Notes: generated by a model not told the origin, from the letters alone. A stretch of DNA of 64,000 bases from Rhizophagus irregularis (GCF_026210795.1 NC_089433.1:124001-188000), one strand, 5' to 3'; counted from the stretch's first letter, positions 44,457 through 57,887 are shown. A program made the numbers and translations.

Positions 44457-44495
44457 TTTTTTTTTTATTTTTTTTTGATTGAACGAATTTAACAA

Positions 44496-47400
44496 AGTAT
44501 AAACGAGTAAAAGAAGAAAAAAAAATATCGAGTTTATAAACGAACTAAAGCTAAAAATTTTTATATTTTAACGAGTAAAAAAAAAATTTATCGAGTTTAT
44601 AAACGAACTAATTTGAAAATTTTGTATTTGGTATTTTTTTTTTCCTTGCAACAAAAATTTCATCCTTATTTATATTTAAAATTTCTGATAATAATGTATG
44701 TATTCAATTGTGAAACATAATTATTAAATTTGGTATAGTGTATGATGATTATTGTGATTATTGTGATTATTAAAGATTATATATATACTTTATAATTTAT
44801 TTATTGTCCCTTTGTCCTGAGTTAAAATACTAAAAAATTTATCGGAATGATTTTCTGACTCAGTTCCTAATACTGTATAAATTAAGAAGTTTTAATTTAA
44901 TTTCATTTATGCAAATTTAATATGCAAATAAAATATACAAAATAATATACAATAGAATAAGAATTGATTATTTAATTTATATGATAATCGCAAAAAAAAA
45001 AAATAAAAAAATAAAAAAAAAAATATATACATTTATTTTTTTTTCAAAAGAGTATCACAAGATGTGTTTTTTCACTTCTTCACGGAAAAACAACAAAAAT
45101 TCGTGTGAAACTGTTTCTAAATTTATTTTTTTTTTTATCTGATAAGAATTTTGCTTTTTACTTTCATTTATTTTATTTTATTTTATTTTTTTTCTTTAGG
45201 TAAAGATAAAAGAGATTTCTTTTTTCGTTGAAAACCGGAAAATTGGCGTCTTGGGATCATGTTTGATAAAAAAAAAAAGTAGAAAAGAAAGAATTTAAAG
45301 AATTTACTAAGAAAACTTGCACACATTTACACATCATATGCATTAATGTGTACATATTCGGAATAGCCGTGATTTAAAATAAAATCTTTTATAAAAGTTT
45401 ATAAACACGTAAGATTATAAAATATTGATATTATATTTATTTTGTACGTGATTAAGTGATTTATATTACTGGTAAACTGAAACGATACCGTATCCAAAGT
45501 ACCCATTAAATTTCTATCGGTTTTAAAGGTCCGTATTACACTTATATTAAGTATATACCATATTTTAAGTATAAGGAACCAAAATCGGTTATCCTTGTCC
45601 GTAAGTATAATGAATATATAATATATATTTATTTTTAATTTCATATAATTTTCAAGTTTTAAATTTCCATATTAGTTAATAAGATAATTAGAACTAATAA
45701 TATTCGAGACTGAAATGCACATCTAATACTTTAGTAAATTTATAAGTAAAAAGGTAAAAAGAATTTTTAAAAAATTATATTTAGAATTTATAAGAATCAA
45801 AATTGGACATAAAATTAACCTAATTAAAAAAAATCATTAAATTTCAACGTGAAATTGACTTTTTTCCAAAAATAGAATTTCATCAATGATATTCTGTTTA
45901 AAAAATTTACTAGTTTGCCTTTTTTGATATCAAGAAATATAAGTAAATTTAGTTCGATATCACATGATCGACACTAAGAACAATTTATTTCATTGTTTCA
46001 AATAAAATAGTTCAAACATTTTCGTCATTCTACAAAAAAAACGAAACCAATTTCACATGATATATTATGATATATTAAATGGCGCATGCGCAGTAAATCA
46101 AGGGACCAGTTCAATATATTATTATAATATTTTTACTTGTTAGAAAACTTTAATTTGTACATTATTATTACATGTAATCATTATTATTAAAAATTCTTGA
46201 AGCAGACGCCAATCCCTCATGTAATGAAATGATCTTCTTTACCATATTAATCGATTGTACAAACAAGACGCATGGTCTAATTAAATGATGCATTTATACC
46301 GGAATCCTCATTTCCGACATGCGTTTTAAAATGATTTACTTATTTTACTTATTTACCGAATTTATCAATTTTTTTAAACCGAAACTGTATTTTTTGACTA
46401 ATGTTTGACTATTAATATTATTGAATTTTTTTTTTTTTAACCAAAGGGATTCTCTTATTTCGGAATAATGATTGCGTTTCATAAAAATTTTTTTTTCATT
46501 AATAAAGAAAAACATATAACAAATAAAATATAAATATGTAATGTATGTCATAAATTTTTTCATTATTTCAAAGAGATTTCATCCTCACTTCGGAATCAAA
46601 AGTACGTCATGCAAAGTGACCATAAAACCATCTTATAATAGCAATAATGTCGTAATAATTAATGCGCATGATTATGATAGTACAGAAGAATGATTATTTC
46701 GACAATTTATTATTGTTGAAGAAAGATGATACAAGTAGGTCAGATGAAAGGGTCCATTATGTGATCACGCACATGATCACATGAGTAATCATTGATATAT
46801 AGATAATAAATATGTTGTACATAACCCACATAACCCACATAACCCAGCATGACCCAACATAACTCACATAACTCGACGGTTAATATTTTTTATATGCAAC
46901 ACAGTACGATAATATTAATAAGTTGAAATTTAGCCAGACAAATTATTTATTGCAATTTATAGTAATTAATAAAAAAGCGTTGAAGCAACTTTATTTTTTA
47001 TAATTTCTTTATTAAGAAGTTTGAAGAATAGTAATATTACTCCATTTAGAACATCATAATTTATACAATCCTTTCTTTTTATTATTATTATTATATTTAT
47101 TATCCAATAAAAAATTATTATTTTACTATTACTAATACGCAATGCAATGGCCGCTGATTGAAATGCTGCAATGAACCTGCAAATGATGGTTGACTTCTCT
47201 TTAGAATTGGATGACAAAAATAATCAAATGATATTTTTTGACCAAATATTTCATAATTTCTAACATAGAAGAAAAAGAAGAAAGAAAAAAAAAAATATGA
47301 AAGGGAATACCAGGAATAGGAGGTAGTGAGGAAGATGACAAATATAAACATAAATAATAATAGTAGGTTTTTCCGCCAAAGAAAAAAAAATTTTTTTTTT

Positions 47401-50400
47401 TGTTTTGTTTTGAATATCATAAAAAAAAAAAAAATTTCATTCATTCAATAATAATAATATTATTAACAATATTATATAACCTTTGTCTGTCATTTTGTCC
47501 GTGGTCCGTCATTTGTGTTTTCTGTTTTATCACATAATTGTTTTCCCCTTCGATACAGAACTTTCAATTGAAAAATTTTAATGACTTAGCAAAATACGGA
47601 ATGTATATACATATAATATATATATATAGTATTTCAATATATATTAATGATCGCTTAATTATTTGTTTTTATACGACACACATTTTTTACCAGGTAATTA
47701 TTTTAGTCAGATGACCCCCTAAAAGCATTCCTTTTTTCTTTTTTTTCATAGCTGTGGGTAACAAAGAACATATGCATAAGACAAAGTAAGTAAAATTTAT
47801 AAAAAAAAAAAAAAAAAAAAGATTCTTTAAAGAAAAAAAAATACCCTTGATAAAGTAAAATGATGATCATAATTAAATTATTATTTGTTTGTTTTGATAG
47901 CTATTTAGACTACTTTACTACTTTATTATAAAAAAATAATTTCACGTGTTACGTATCTGTCGATCGGTGTCTATCGGTTGGTTTTTTACCAACAAAAATA
48001 AAAATAGAACGGAGTTGAATTACCATCTATTAATAGATTTGTACTTTTGTTTGCTGTTATTTTTAATTACTTTTTTTTTAGACGAGCATAGAAGTAGATT
48101 GTGGAAAAAAAAAAAAAATTTATATATATACACATAAATGTAAAGAAGATATTCTTCTATAATATAATTGTGCAATGAAGATTATTCCAAAGATTTCGAT
48201 AAAGGCTGACATAATTTTAGGAAATTTCGATTATTGAGTACGATAAAGTTTTTTTTTTTTCCAAGCTTCTATATCGAAAAAACGTTAATTCTACGTGGAA
48301 AGGCAAGATTAAAATTTAACATTCCAGAAAAAAATGTGGGATGTTTATTAAATACATTATCTATTGAATATCAAAAGTTTAGTGTTTGAATGTTTTGATG
48401 TTTCGATGCAGAAAAATTGGTTACGTGTACTTAAATGAATTCTTTCAAAAGGAAATATAAAAGTTTCAAAAGTTTCAAAAAAATATTCTTTGTGTTTCGT
48501 ATTTTATTTTTTTTAATATAATAATTACATATATATATATTTTTTTAAACAAAGTTTTAATATTGTTTTCATTTTTTTTGATCTAACTTATTTTACTTAT
48601 TCTTTAAAAGAAACAATTATCATTTTTTTTTTGTTTTTTTTTTGGAATTTTCTTTGTGATCTTTTTTAAATTACTATTAAATAATATTTTCAAGTATATA
48701 AAAAAAAATTTTTTTTTTTTTTTATTTCTCGCGTGCATTAAAAACGCGTCGCGTTTTTGTTTATCATAAGCATTTAATCGGAAGCACAATTTATTCATCC
48801 ATGTTTACATTTGGTTTTATTATTGAATCTCCTTTTTTTTTTAATCAAAAGGTTCATATAGTTCATATTAGGATAGTAATTCATATAAGGTTCATTAATT
48901 AATTTATTTATCGGCTTATATACTTATATACTATTAATAATATCGGGTATAATGCATAAGGTCACATCTTAATCATCTTAATTGCTTAAGTGGAATCTTT
49001 TTTGTATAATTCACTTCATTTTTTCCGAAGATTCGAAACTTTTATTATAAAGAAATAGAAAAAAAAAAAATTAAATAATTGCAGTGGTAGTTACACAGAA
49101 AAAATTTAAGACAAAGAAATTTGGACTATTCTAGCCCACTTGGCAAGCGGGCAAATTTTTCTTCGAGAAAATAATATATTCAATTATTTACCATTATTAT
49201 AATAATTATTTATTTTAAACAAGAAAACAAACAAGAAAAAATAAAATAAAAATATATATATATAAAAAAAAAATTTTATTTATTAAAAAAAATAAAATAA
49301 AAAAAATAAGATTCAATGGATTCAATAATAATAAAAATGGCGTTTTTATAAAGTGATATTAAAGAATAATTTTATCAAAAAAAGAAAAAAGAAAAGAAAC
49401 AAAAGCCAAGAATAATTTATTACTCTTGAAACCTTAATCCTAACATGATTATTTGATTTAATGGGTTAATCCCAAATGGGACGCGTCCGTGGTTTTTCTA
49501 ATAATAAAAGAATTACACTTAATTCTCTTGTAAAAGAGAACTGATATTAAAAATTTATTTATGTACAACAAATAAACGTTTACTAACATTAGATATTCTC
49601 TTCATCATGTTAACAATGTTGGAACAATTAATTTTAAGTAACAAAAGGTGATAATTAAAATAATTATTCCTAGATTTAGATTGTTTAGATTGTTATGGAA
49701 TACGGAATTCAGCTCCCGATATTTCACCAAATTCGATCAATTAACGTTTAATACGTTTAATACATGTTTCAAGTTGATGTCAATGATTATGTCAATTGGA
49801 ATTCAATTCCGATAATTTCAGACTAAATTGATCAAAAGTTAAATTTATATTATATTAAATTATATTTTATTTCTTATCAATCAAAATCTCTTTTCTTGGT
49901 ATCCGCAGTAACTTAATCACGTTTAATTTACATATTTTTTACATGGTTACAAATTTGACAAGAATCAATTACTTTATATTGACTTTTTCTTACTCATAAT
50001 GAATTTCTTTCATTTTATTCCGTTATTCCGCGCATTTATTAATTTATTTTGCAGCTTCTTCAAATACAATTTGAAACGTTTTATAAGGCGTATGACATAC
50101 ATTTTGTCTGTACGATTTGTCAGACAATAATTTATTGGCATCTCTGGATATCTTAGGGTATCTTTGGGTAAGACCTTTTTTTGTAATTGCCAACCTTGAA
50201 AAAAAAAAAAAATTCATACTCTTTTAACTTTGCAATTATCAACTTTTGAAAAAAATTTGTATTATTTGTGTTTTACATATTCTGACATCTGACTATTCTG
50301 TGAATACGAATCACATATCTTAAATAACTATCAAATATCAAAATATCAAGTGGGATATAGATATACTTTTCATTCTTTCATTCTTCTTCCTTTTTTTTAT

Positions 50401-50446
50401 ATATATAAACCTTTTTGTTTTCGTTCTTCATTTGGTCCAGTTGGAA
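44496..50446. other. Six-kilobase gene-free stretch upstream of the HMG gene
   Basis: A+T-rich with many homopolymers. A 10-bp ACATAACCC-type repeat lies at 46820-46880. Short ORFs (for example at 46345, 47118, 48604) are low-complexity Phe/Lys-rich and not believable. No RNA gene seen. Confidence 0.5.
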
Positions 50447-51862
50447 ATCTTTTGTGACGTGCGATTTTTCGTAGCATCATTTCGATATTTCGATTGAAAT
50501 CTTACCATGTTATATACTGTATGTACGGTAGTTATTGCACTGTGTACGAGTTAAACCACTGTTTTCTTTTGAATGCTTTTAAATTTTCTACATTATTAGA
50601 TAAATTTCCGTAAACTTGATTTCAACCGGGATTCGAATTATTATTAAATCTTCGTGAGTTTACTATGGTTATTTGAAAGAACATAAGATTATCGAAATTG
50701 AAAGAAATATTCCGAAATTACATAATATCGATCGTCAATCAGATTTTTAATAAACAATTTGATAGTTAAGGTAATAATTTTTAAAATTAGTTATAATAAA
50801 GACAAAGAAAATTTTTTGCTCTTTGTTATTCTTTGTTAAAAAAATTTTTTTAATCTTATATTTTAGTAAAATACAAATTCAATTGTACTTTGGAATGAAT
50901 TCAATTATATTTTGAAATCATTTAGTCTCAAATTGTGTAAGATTTTGAAATTGTGTAAAGTTTTGATCTTTTTTGTGTCAAAATTTCATCCCTCTTGATA
51001 AATTACTTTTTTTTCGAAAAATTTCTTTTTCATTATTCAAAGAATCCAGGATTTCTACCTATTAAATGCATGAATTGTATATTAGTAATCTTTAATTTCA
51101 ATTTTTTTTTTTGTAGTGATTTGCTATCTTTTGTGATTGTAAAACTTTTATCTTTTGTGACGTGCGGTTTTTCGTAGCATCATTTCGATATTTCGATTGA
51201 AATCTTACCATGTTATATACTGTATGTACGGTAGTTATTGCACTGTGTACGAGTTAAACCACTGTTTTCTTTTGAATGCTTTTAAATTTTCTACATTATT
51301 AGATAAATTTCCGTAAACTTGATTTCAACCGAGATTCGAATTATTATTAAATCTTCGTGAGTTTACTATGGTTATTTGAAAGAACATAAGATTATCGAAA
51401 TTGAAAGAAATATTCCGAAATTACATAATATCGATCGTCAATCAGATTTTTAATAAACAATTTGATAGTTAAGGTAATAATTTTTAAAATTAGTTATAAT
51501 AAAGACAAAGAAAATTTTTTGGTCTTTGTTATTCTTTGTTAAAAAAATTTTTTTAATCTTATATTTTAGTAAAATACAAATTCAATTGTACTTTGGAATG
51601 AATTCAATTATATTTTGAAATCATTTAGTCTCAAATTGTGTAAGATTTTGAAATTGTGTAAAGGTTTGATCTTTTGTGTCAAAATTTCATCCCCCTTGAT
51701 AACTTTTTGAAAATTACTTTTTTTTCGAAAAATTTCTTTTTCATTATTCAAAGAATCCAGGATTTCTACCTATTAAATGCATGAATTGTATATTAGTAAT
51801 CTTTTAATTTCAATTTTTTTTTTTTGTAGTGATTTGCTATCTTTTGTGATTGTAAAACTTGG
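50447..51862 (+). repeat. Recent head-to-tail duplication, unit about 703-713 bp
   Basis: 50447-51148 and 51150-51862 match almost base for base from ATCTTTTGTGACGTGCG to GATTGTAAAACTT. Differences are a few substitutions, small homopolymer changes and a roughly 14-base insertion near 51703. The repeated unit has no ORF. The junction carries a shared TTTATCTTTTGTG word. Confidence 0.92.
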
Positions 51863-54035
51863 GAAATGAAGATAATGAAACCTGTTCTCGGGAATAAAAG
51901 CGGAATGAAATTTCATAATACGCTGAATTCACGATGGTATTCCTCGTTATCATCATTTGCGAGTGATGGATGTTGAGATAAGATCCACACGAACTGGAAG
52001 TTTTCTCGAGTCTTGACGAATTTGACCGGTTAATTTGAACAATTATTTACAATTATTTCAAGAAATTAAAATCAAAAATACCTTTTATATACATGCTATA
52101 TACGAATCCTAATTCAAATGTGAGTGGATGAAAAATTTTAATTGAACATTATTATGGAATTTTGTTATATCTTTCCAATGGTATGTAAAAACTCTAAGAT
52201 TTGGTTATTTATTTATTTACTTACCTTTTAATACTTAGGTTCGTATTTTTTTTTTGTGAACTTTGTTACTATGTGAAAACTTTGAATTTTGAAGGAAGTA
52301 ACTAAAATCAACCTTACCTTTCGTAAAATTTTAAAATTTTATGAATATTTAAAATAATACGAAAGAATGATATGAATATGATTCATATGAAAATTATTAA
52401 TTATACATGTATTCTCAAATTATTAACTTTCGCATTATTTACTTATTTAAACGAACAAAAAGGAATCAGATTTACGCCTTACTATTTATTTATTGTATCA
52501 CTGCAATCTTGCATGAATAAACTGGCCGTACAAATTATAAATCATGATATAGTTTTGGCCGGTATGATTTAAATTTTTCACTTATTATACATTTTTATCA
52601 ATTTGGTCATACATTTCTGAGCTAATGTTTAACTAGTTAATACAGTTTTTTGATATCTAAAAATAAACGATATATATATTTGGCGGATCCCCAAATTTAG
52701 GTAACGTTGGCAAATTGTCGAAACTTTTTCGTCATTTCGATATCGATAACGAAGGAAAACCGTAATAGTAGCCGTAATGGTATATACATAAAATTTTCAT
52801 TTTCATTTTTTGTTGGTTGCAATTTTAATATCACAATTTAGTAATCGCAATTTTAATATCACAACTTTAACTTTATATCGCAATTTGGCAAAATTTAGTA
52901 TCCGCAATTTAATAAATTTAATATCCCAACTTAATATCCCAACTTAATATCGAAATTTAGTATCTTCAGGTATTATATTTTCAAAATTTGGGTGCAAACA
53001 CAATTAGTTTTGCAAATTATAATAAATTTTGATGAAAATTTGGGATATTATGAACTTTTTTGCTGGTTCACAGTTAAAAAAAGGTATTTCTTCTATTACG
53101 GTAATTACGCAAAACCACCAGATTAAAATGGCGTAATTAAATATCAGGCCATAGATGATAACCTTACTTTGAAAGGTAAAATATTTATTTTAAATCAATT
53201 TCCTTTTGGCGTTTTAATCATCAATTTTAAGAATCTTTATTTGGGTAAAAACTGTTAATCTATATAACCTAAATAGGATGAATTCTATTAATATAATTTG
53301 AAGGTATTTTTTTCTTCTTTTATTTATTTATATGAATTTTTGATGGACTATAGTTAATTAACGGTTAATGGATAATTTACGATAATTTACTTTACAAAAA
53401 AAATTCAAAAAAAAAAATTATCTTGACCAATCAAATAAAATTCAAACAAGTTGACCATCCAATTCAACAGGAAACTCCAAAACGAAAATCTCATATCAAT
53501 TGATCGAATAAAAGAATTGATTAACAAAAGAATTATAAATCGTTAATCGATTAACGAGAGGTTCAGACTTCAGACCAAGTATTATAGAAATTTACTAGTA
53601 GTGTATTATTATTTATACAATAAATATACTAAAAAATGATTACCATACAAAATTTCAAATTTCTTTAGGTGGCGATGAGAATTTGTACAAGAACAAAAAT
53701 CAACATACGAAAAACAAGAATACAACGACGAATAATTTAACGTTACTTTGTAGCGTCAAACACTTGTAGCGTCAAAACAACGTACGAAACTAGTAAACTA
53801 AGAATTACGAGAATGGGTCGTTACTCGTTAGACTAGGCTTCAATAGATCATACTGTGAATTATAGTGATGAATCAAACTCAATCATCATTGATTCAAATC
53901 AAATCTATCATAATAATAACTATAATGGCTCTTCAAACAATAATTTTTTATTTTTTGAATTAATTATTTAATCGAACCAGAATCCTTTTTCATTTCCTTC
54001 AATTTTTTGCCTGTTCAACAAAATATTCTTTAAAA
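51863..54035. other. Intergenic, upstream of the two plus-strand genes
   Basis: A balanced-composition segment at 51860-52040 has open frames on the minus strand but no recognised family. 52840-52970 holds imperfect repeats of AATTTAGTATC. 53640-54035 presumably includes the promoter and leader of the next gene. Confidence 0.4.
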
Positions 54036-54772
54036 ATGCATGATTATCAGGCTATTAAAGAAATTGAAAAATTCCTTGAGGAATTGGCAGATGCCGAAGA
54101 CGATTATATCGATGATTATGAATATGATTTTTTACCTGAAAAATATCTTGAACCACCAGATTCACCAATTGAAAGAATTGCAGTTGGAGTCATTAAAAAA
54201 CGTGTTTCCGGTTTCAATATTCCATTCATCGAACACCATGCTCTTATTGTTAAGACTCCTAATGGATTCATTTCTTTTCATTACGAACGTAATAAAAATA
54301 GACCAATTCTTAACCGATGTATTAATCTTAACGATTGGGAATTGACAAAGTTTTACACTCCTAAAGACGGGATTACTATGGCGGATTTATTTCAAAATGT
54401 TGGAAATTTTTGGATTTTTCCTAAATTCAGATTCGTTCAAAAAATTCTTTCGATTTTATTTGAACAAAGGTAAATTTTTTGATACACTTATTTTAATTAA
54501 TTGATTTGTGTAACGACTTTATTAACATGGGTATTTATTTCTTACTTAGGATCGTTAATATGTTGAGAAGAGAATGGGCAAAAATTTCTCTTGTTCGAAA
54601 AACTCTAGTAAAAATTAAACTAATAATTAACTCGGGAGTTGAGTGGATTATGACACATATAAAAAGAATGTTTTCGCGATTTTTGTATGTAATTTTTCTT
54701 ATTATTTTATTTATTATATTGTGGTTTCAATTATTAATTCAGCGAATAAAATTCTTTTTTTTCAGCCAGTAA
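54036..54772 (+). CDS. Unknown protein with C-terminal membrane anchor
   Basis: Two exons, 54036-54469 and 54550-54772, joined across an 80-nt intron (GTAAAT to CTTAG), give 218 residues in an unbroken frame. The N-terminal third is acidic (EELADAEDDYIDDYEYDF). The middle is a compact domain with VGVIKKRVSGFNIPFIEHHA, IVKTPNGFISFHYERN and LNDWELTKFYTPKDGITMAD. The C-terminus is basic and then strongly hydrophobic (FLYVIFLIILFIILWFQLLI), followed by a few polar residues, so the protein looks tail-anchored with its bulk in the cytosol. The H-H-A-L-I-V plus F-H-Y pattern could suit a small hydrolase-like fold, but I cannot name a family. It lies 317 bp before the RBR gene on the same strand. Confidence 0.75.
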
Positions 54773-55089
54773 AAGTCACACAGCATACACAACATATTAA
54801 ACGTTGAATGTTACTTTACATAGTATATCTGATATGCAAAAGTAATAAAGTTGATTGAATTTCTCAGTGTAATATGTTCTTTTCACATGATAATTTATTA
54901 ATTTCTTAATCTCGGAAATCTTTGTTAAAACAAGTATAACAAGTTTTATTACAGGATTTATGTGCACTTCATTGTCAAATTTATATATATATAATACCTA
55001 TTTTGTAACCAAATCCATTTGCTTCGCTTTTTAACTCTCGTTTTTTATTTTATTTTTTTCTTTTTTTTTCTGTTTTCAAACTTTAAAAA

Positions 55090-55924
55090 ATGGGAGCTTC
55101 TTATTCGACATGTGCAATTTGTGTAGAGTCTCGGTATACTTCAGAATTTAAAGCAGTTACAAAGAATTGTAAACATACGGCATTAACTTGTCAGACATGT
55201 GTTAATAGACACATTGAAGCTGAATTAAACAATAAAGGAAATTTGGAAATTATATGTTTAGTTGAATCGTGTAGACAAATTATGGATTATAGTGATATAG
55301 AAAATGTCGCAAGAAAAGAGGTAATGGTAAGATATGATAGAATGTTGGTTAATAGTGCATTGGGTGGAGATCCAAATTTTAGATGGTGTAAAAATTCTAA
55401 ATGTGGATCTGGTCAAATTCATAGTAGCGGACGTATGTCTTTTAAATTTTCTTTTCAATTATATGTCATGGTTATGTTTTTAACGATAATTTTTGATTTT
55501 CTAGACAATGAACCTATAATGAGATGCGAATCATGTGGTCAAAAATCTTGTTATACACACGATGTTCTTTGGCATACAGATTTAACGTGCACTCAATATG
55601 ACGATATTATTAAAAAAGCGGAAGAGGCAACTCAAGATTTACTTAATCGAGAAACTAAAGCTTGTCCTAAATGTGGTGTAAGAATCACTAAAAATGGTGG
55701 TTGTAACCATATGACTTGTAGAATTTCGACTTGTAAACATGAATTTTGTTGGTTGTAAGTATTTTTCTATCTTTTCTTTTTTTTTTTGGTAAAGAAAAAA
55801 AATTTAAATAACTGATAATTTGAAAATTCTTTTATTTTTTTTATCTAGGTGTTTGGCTGATTATAATGCGATTCGTAAAAATGGAAATAAATCTCATCGG
55901 AGAACTTGTCAATTTTATGCCTAA
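55090..55924 (+). CDS. RBR-type (RING-IBR-RING) E3 ubiquitin ligase, short
   Basis: Three exons (55090-55432, 55505-55754, 55849-55924) with GT-AG introns of 72 and 94 nt give 222 residues. RING1: C8, C11, C27, H29, C34, C37, C56, C61. IBR: C100, C105, C122, C125, C130, H133, H138, C143. RING2: C168, C171, C186, C191, C196, C199, with H214/C218 as the likely last ligands. The acceptor cysteine that forms the ubiquitin thioester should be C181, in KNGGCNHM, matching the parkin-type motif. The protein takes ubiquitin from an E2 and passes it to a substrate. It is close to a bare RBR unit, with no extra domain for substrate choice or autoinhibition. All metal ligands seem present, so it is probably active. 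Such genes are multiplied in Rhizophagus. Confidence 0.9.
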
Positions 55925-56178
55925 AGAAATCCTGATTTCTGAGAAATTATATAAATTATGATGATTGTGATTGTTATAGGAATTTTTGATATATATATAT
56001 ATATATTTCTAATATCCTTTTGATATATTGTATATAAATATATATTTTATTTTGTTTCTTTTTTTTTATATATATATATATATATATATAATAAAGGAAA
56101 TATATTCGAATTACTAGGAGCTTTTATCATGTAATGATTTTTTTTTTTGTAATATTATCAATATTTTTATTTTCTTAC
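55925..56178. repeat. A+T-rich downstream region with (TA)n
   Basis: (TA)12 at about 56068-56092 and shorter TA runs near 55990. Probably the 3' region of the RBR gene. Confidence 0.55.
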
Positions 56179-56345
56179 CGTCCCAGCCCAACTCCCTATT
56201 GGAAGAGAATACTTTTTATTTAATACATTAATGAATCCAGTTTCTGAAAGTATTGTTCCAAGTTGCCTTGTAAGTTTAGGTTCAATTTTTTTTGCTTCAA
56301 ACATGTCAATCCAGAATTTCATTATCATTACATAATCCATGTAAT
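56179..56345 (-). pseudogene. Methyltransferase gene fragment
   Basis: One minus-strand exon-like segment reads FWIDMFEAKKIEPKLTRQLG then ILSETGFINV and LPIGSWAG, and ends at a donor GTAAG (56178-56174). This order resembles the later part of class I SAM-dependent methyltransferases multiplied in glomeromycetes. The SAM-binding GxGxG part and the continuation after the donor are absent, so it is a solitary relic. The name rests on the short GFINV...PIGSWAG pattern. Confidence 0.45.
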
Positions 56346-56349
56346 GATT

Positions 56350-57480
56350 TTTTATTGTAATATATCAATATCATTACACAATCCATGTTCTTTATGAATA
56401 TACTACGACGTAAAAATTCCTTACTATCACGATCTCTCAAGTGTCAAATTCTATGGAAAACTGTATGTATTATTACCTTTGTGAACAATTCGAAAAAAAA
56501 ATCAAATCACGCCGCATTATTAATAAATACTGTAGAAAAAATTTCCAGAATTATATATAGTACATAAATTGATGAAGGTCGTTTTTTTTCAAAGGACATG
56601 ATTGATCCAAGTTAGATGTGATATTGATTATGAATTCTGGCAGTTCTAACAGTATATGAGATGTTATTTATTGTTTAAAATGAGTCGTGATGAATCAAGA
56701 GACTAATTCATTACTGGCAGTATATGTGTATTGTTTAAAGTGGGTTCATATATCAATTCATGATGCTAATTCATTGCTGGAAGATATGGCAATGGAAGCC
56801 ACGTGCTTTTAGTGATTTGGTTGGTTGATATCTTACCATGTGATATTAAAAAAAAAAAATATATAACATAATATAGGCCAGAATTATAGAGAATCATAAA
56901 TGTTCTTAAAATTGTTCTACACTTTTAGGAATCTTATTGTAGGTATGATAGCCAAGCAATTCATTCAGTTCGCAAATTCACAGTTTTCAATGGTTGTTTA
57001 AGCTACATAGATGAAAATTATGAAATCCTGCTTACTGGATTTGGTTGTAAAAGTTAAATTTGTCTATATGATTACGCTTTGGTGATATTCCTTGTGTTCG
57101 TTTCAAAGTGATCAAAATCTATCACATCTTGCTCTGTAAATCTTACAGTATTTACTTTTTCATTTATCATTTAACTTAATGATGGCCTTTAACTATAAAA
57201 TATTTTATAGATACAAAAAATCCTTGATAAGAAAATTCTCGATCTTAACGATTATGGATTTGAAATAATTGTAAGACAATCCTTTTGTTGATGCTTTAAT
57301 TTTGATTAAGATTTTTTAAGGTTCTAAAGTTAATTGAATTATAATTTTAAGAAATCATTTGTAAAAAAAAAATCCAATAAAGAAAATCTTAATGGCCAAA
57401 AAAATATTTTTGTAAAAATTTTTTTTATTTTTTTTTTTTAAAAAAAAATAAATATCATAAAATAATATGTTAATTTAATA
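56350..57480. other. Intergenic, unrecognised
   Basis: Moderately A+T-rich. A short plus ORF (56385-56567) has no recognisable features. A repeated GAATTCATTACTGGCAGTATA-like word occurs near 56640-56790. No RNA gene seen. Confidence 0.4.
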
Positions 57481-57489
57481 ATTTATGGG

Positions 57490-57540
57490 GGTGTTTATAT
57501 TAAATTAACGTCAATCTTGACGTTAACCAATATAAATACC
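57490..57540. repeat. Strong hairpin with GGTGTTTATATT arms
   Basis: GGTGTTTATATT pairs with AATATAAATACC, and TTAACGTCA/TTGACGTTAA forms the inner stem. Just downstream CGTACAATAT (57543) faces ATATTGTACG (57604), so this may be one end of a larger inverted-repeat element. Confidence 0.55.
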
Positions 57541-57689
57541 ACCGTACAATATCTATATTATCGTACGGCTAATGCGGATCATGCTATCGATATTGATATC
57601 AAATATTGTACGATAACGAAACACTTAATTTTAATTGAACCTTATCATATTGATTGTAAGCAAAGATAATTATACATGACGATTGGATT

Positions 57690-57790
57690 ATTTTTTCTCC
57701 ACGAAAAAATAAGCAAGTTGAATCTTTAATCACTATGAATAATTTGTGCCACGAAAAAATAAGCAAGTTGAATCTTAATCACAATGAGGT
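57690..57790 (+). repeat. Short direct duplication (CCACGAAAAAATAAGCAAGT)
   Basis: A stretch of about 33 bp ending in TTGAATCTT(T)AATCAC occurs twice, from 57699 and 57749. Confidence 0.8.
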
Positions 57791-57887
57791 TTTAGTGGGG
57801 TTGTTAAAGAATAGGATGTCAGCTAATGAAGAACCTGTGATTAAGAAGCGTCGTGTGGAAGAAAAAATCAAGAAAAATAATTTTTAA
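57735..57887 (+). CDS. Short ORF, 50 residues, possible gene end
   Basis: ATG 57735 to TAA 57887 encodes a 50-residue, Lys/Arg-rich product with VIKKRRVEEKIKK near the end. Composition is more gene-like than the surroundings. It may be the last exon of a lost gene. No family recognised and no upstream exon found. Confidence 0.25.
   Translation: MNNLCHEKISKLNLNHNEVLVGLLKNRMSANEEPVIKKRRVEEKIKKNNF

Noticed and set aside
44457-44495. N-terminal extension of the HMG protein
   Set aside because: The extended frame begins with TTG and is encoded by poly-A; ATG at 44456 is the first true start.
46820-46880. ACATAACCC repeat as a telomere-like tract
   Set aside because: Only a few imperfect copies, not the TTAGGG-type fungal telomere unit, and internal to the window.
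55258-55458. Minus ORF opposite the RBR gene
   Set aside because: Shadow of the RING/IBR coding sequence on the other strand.
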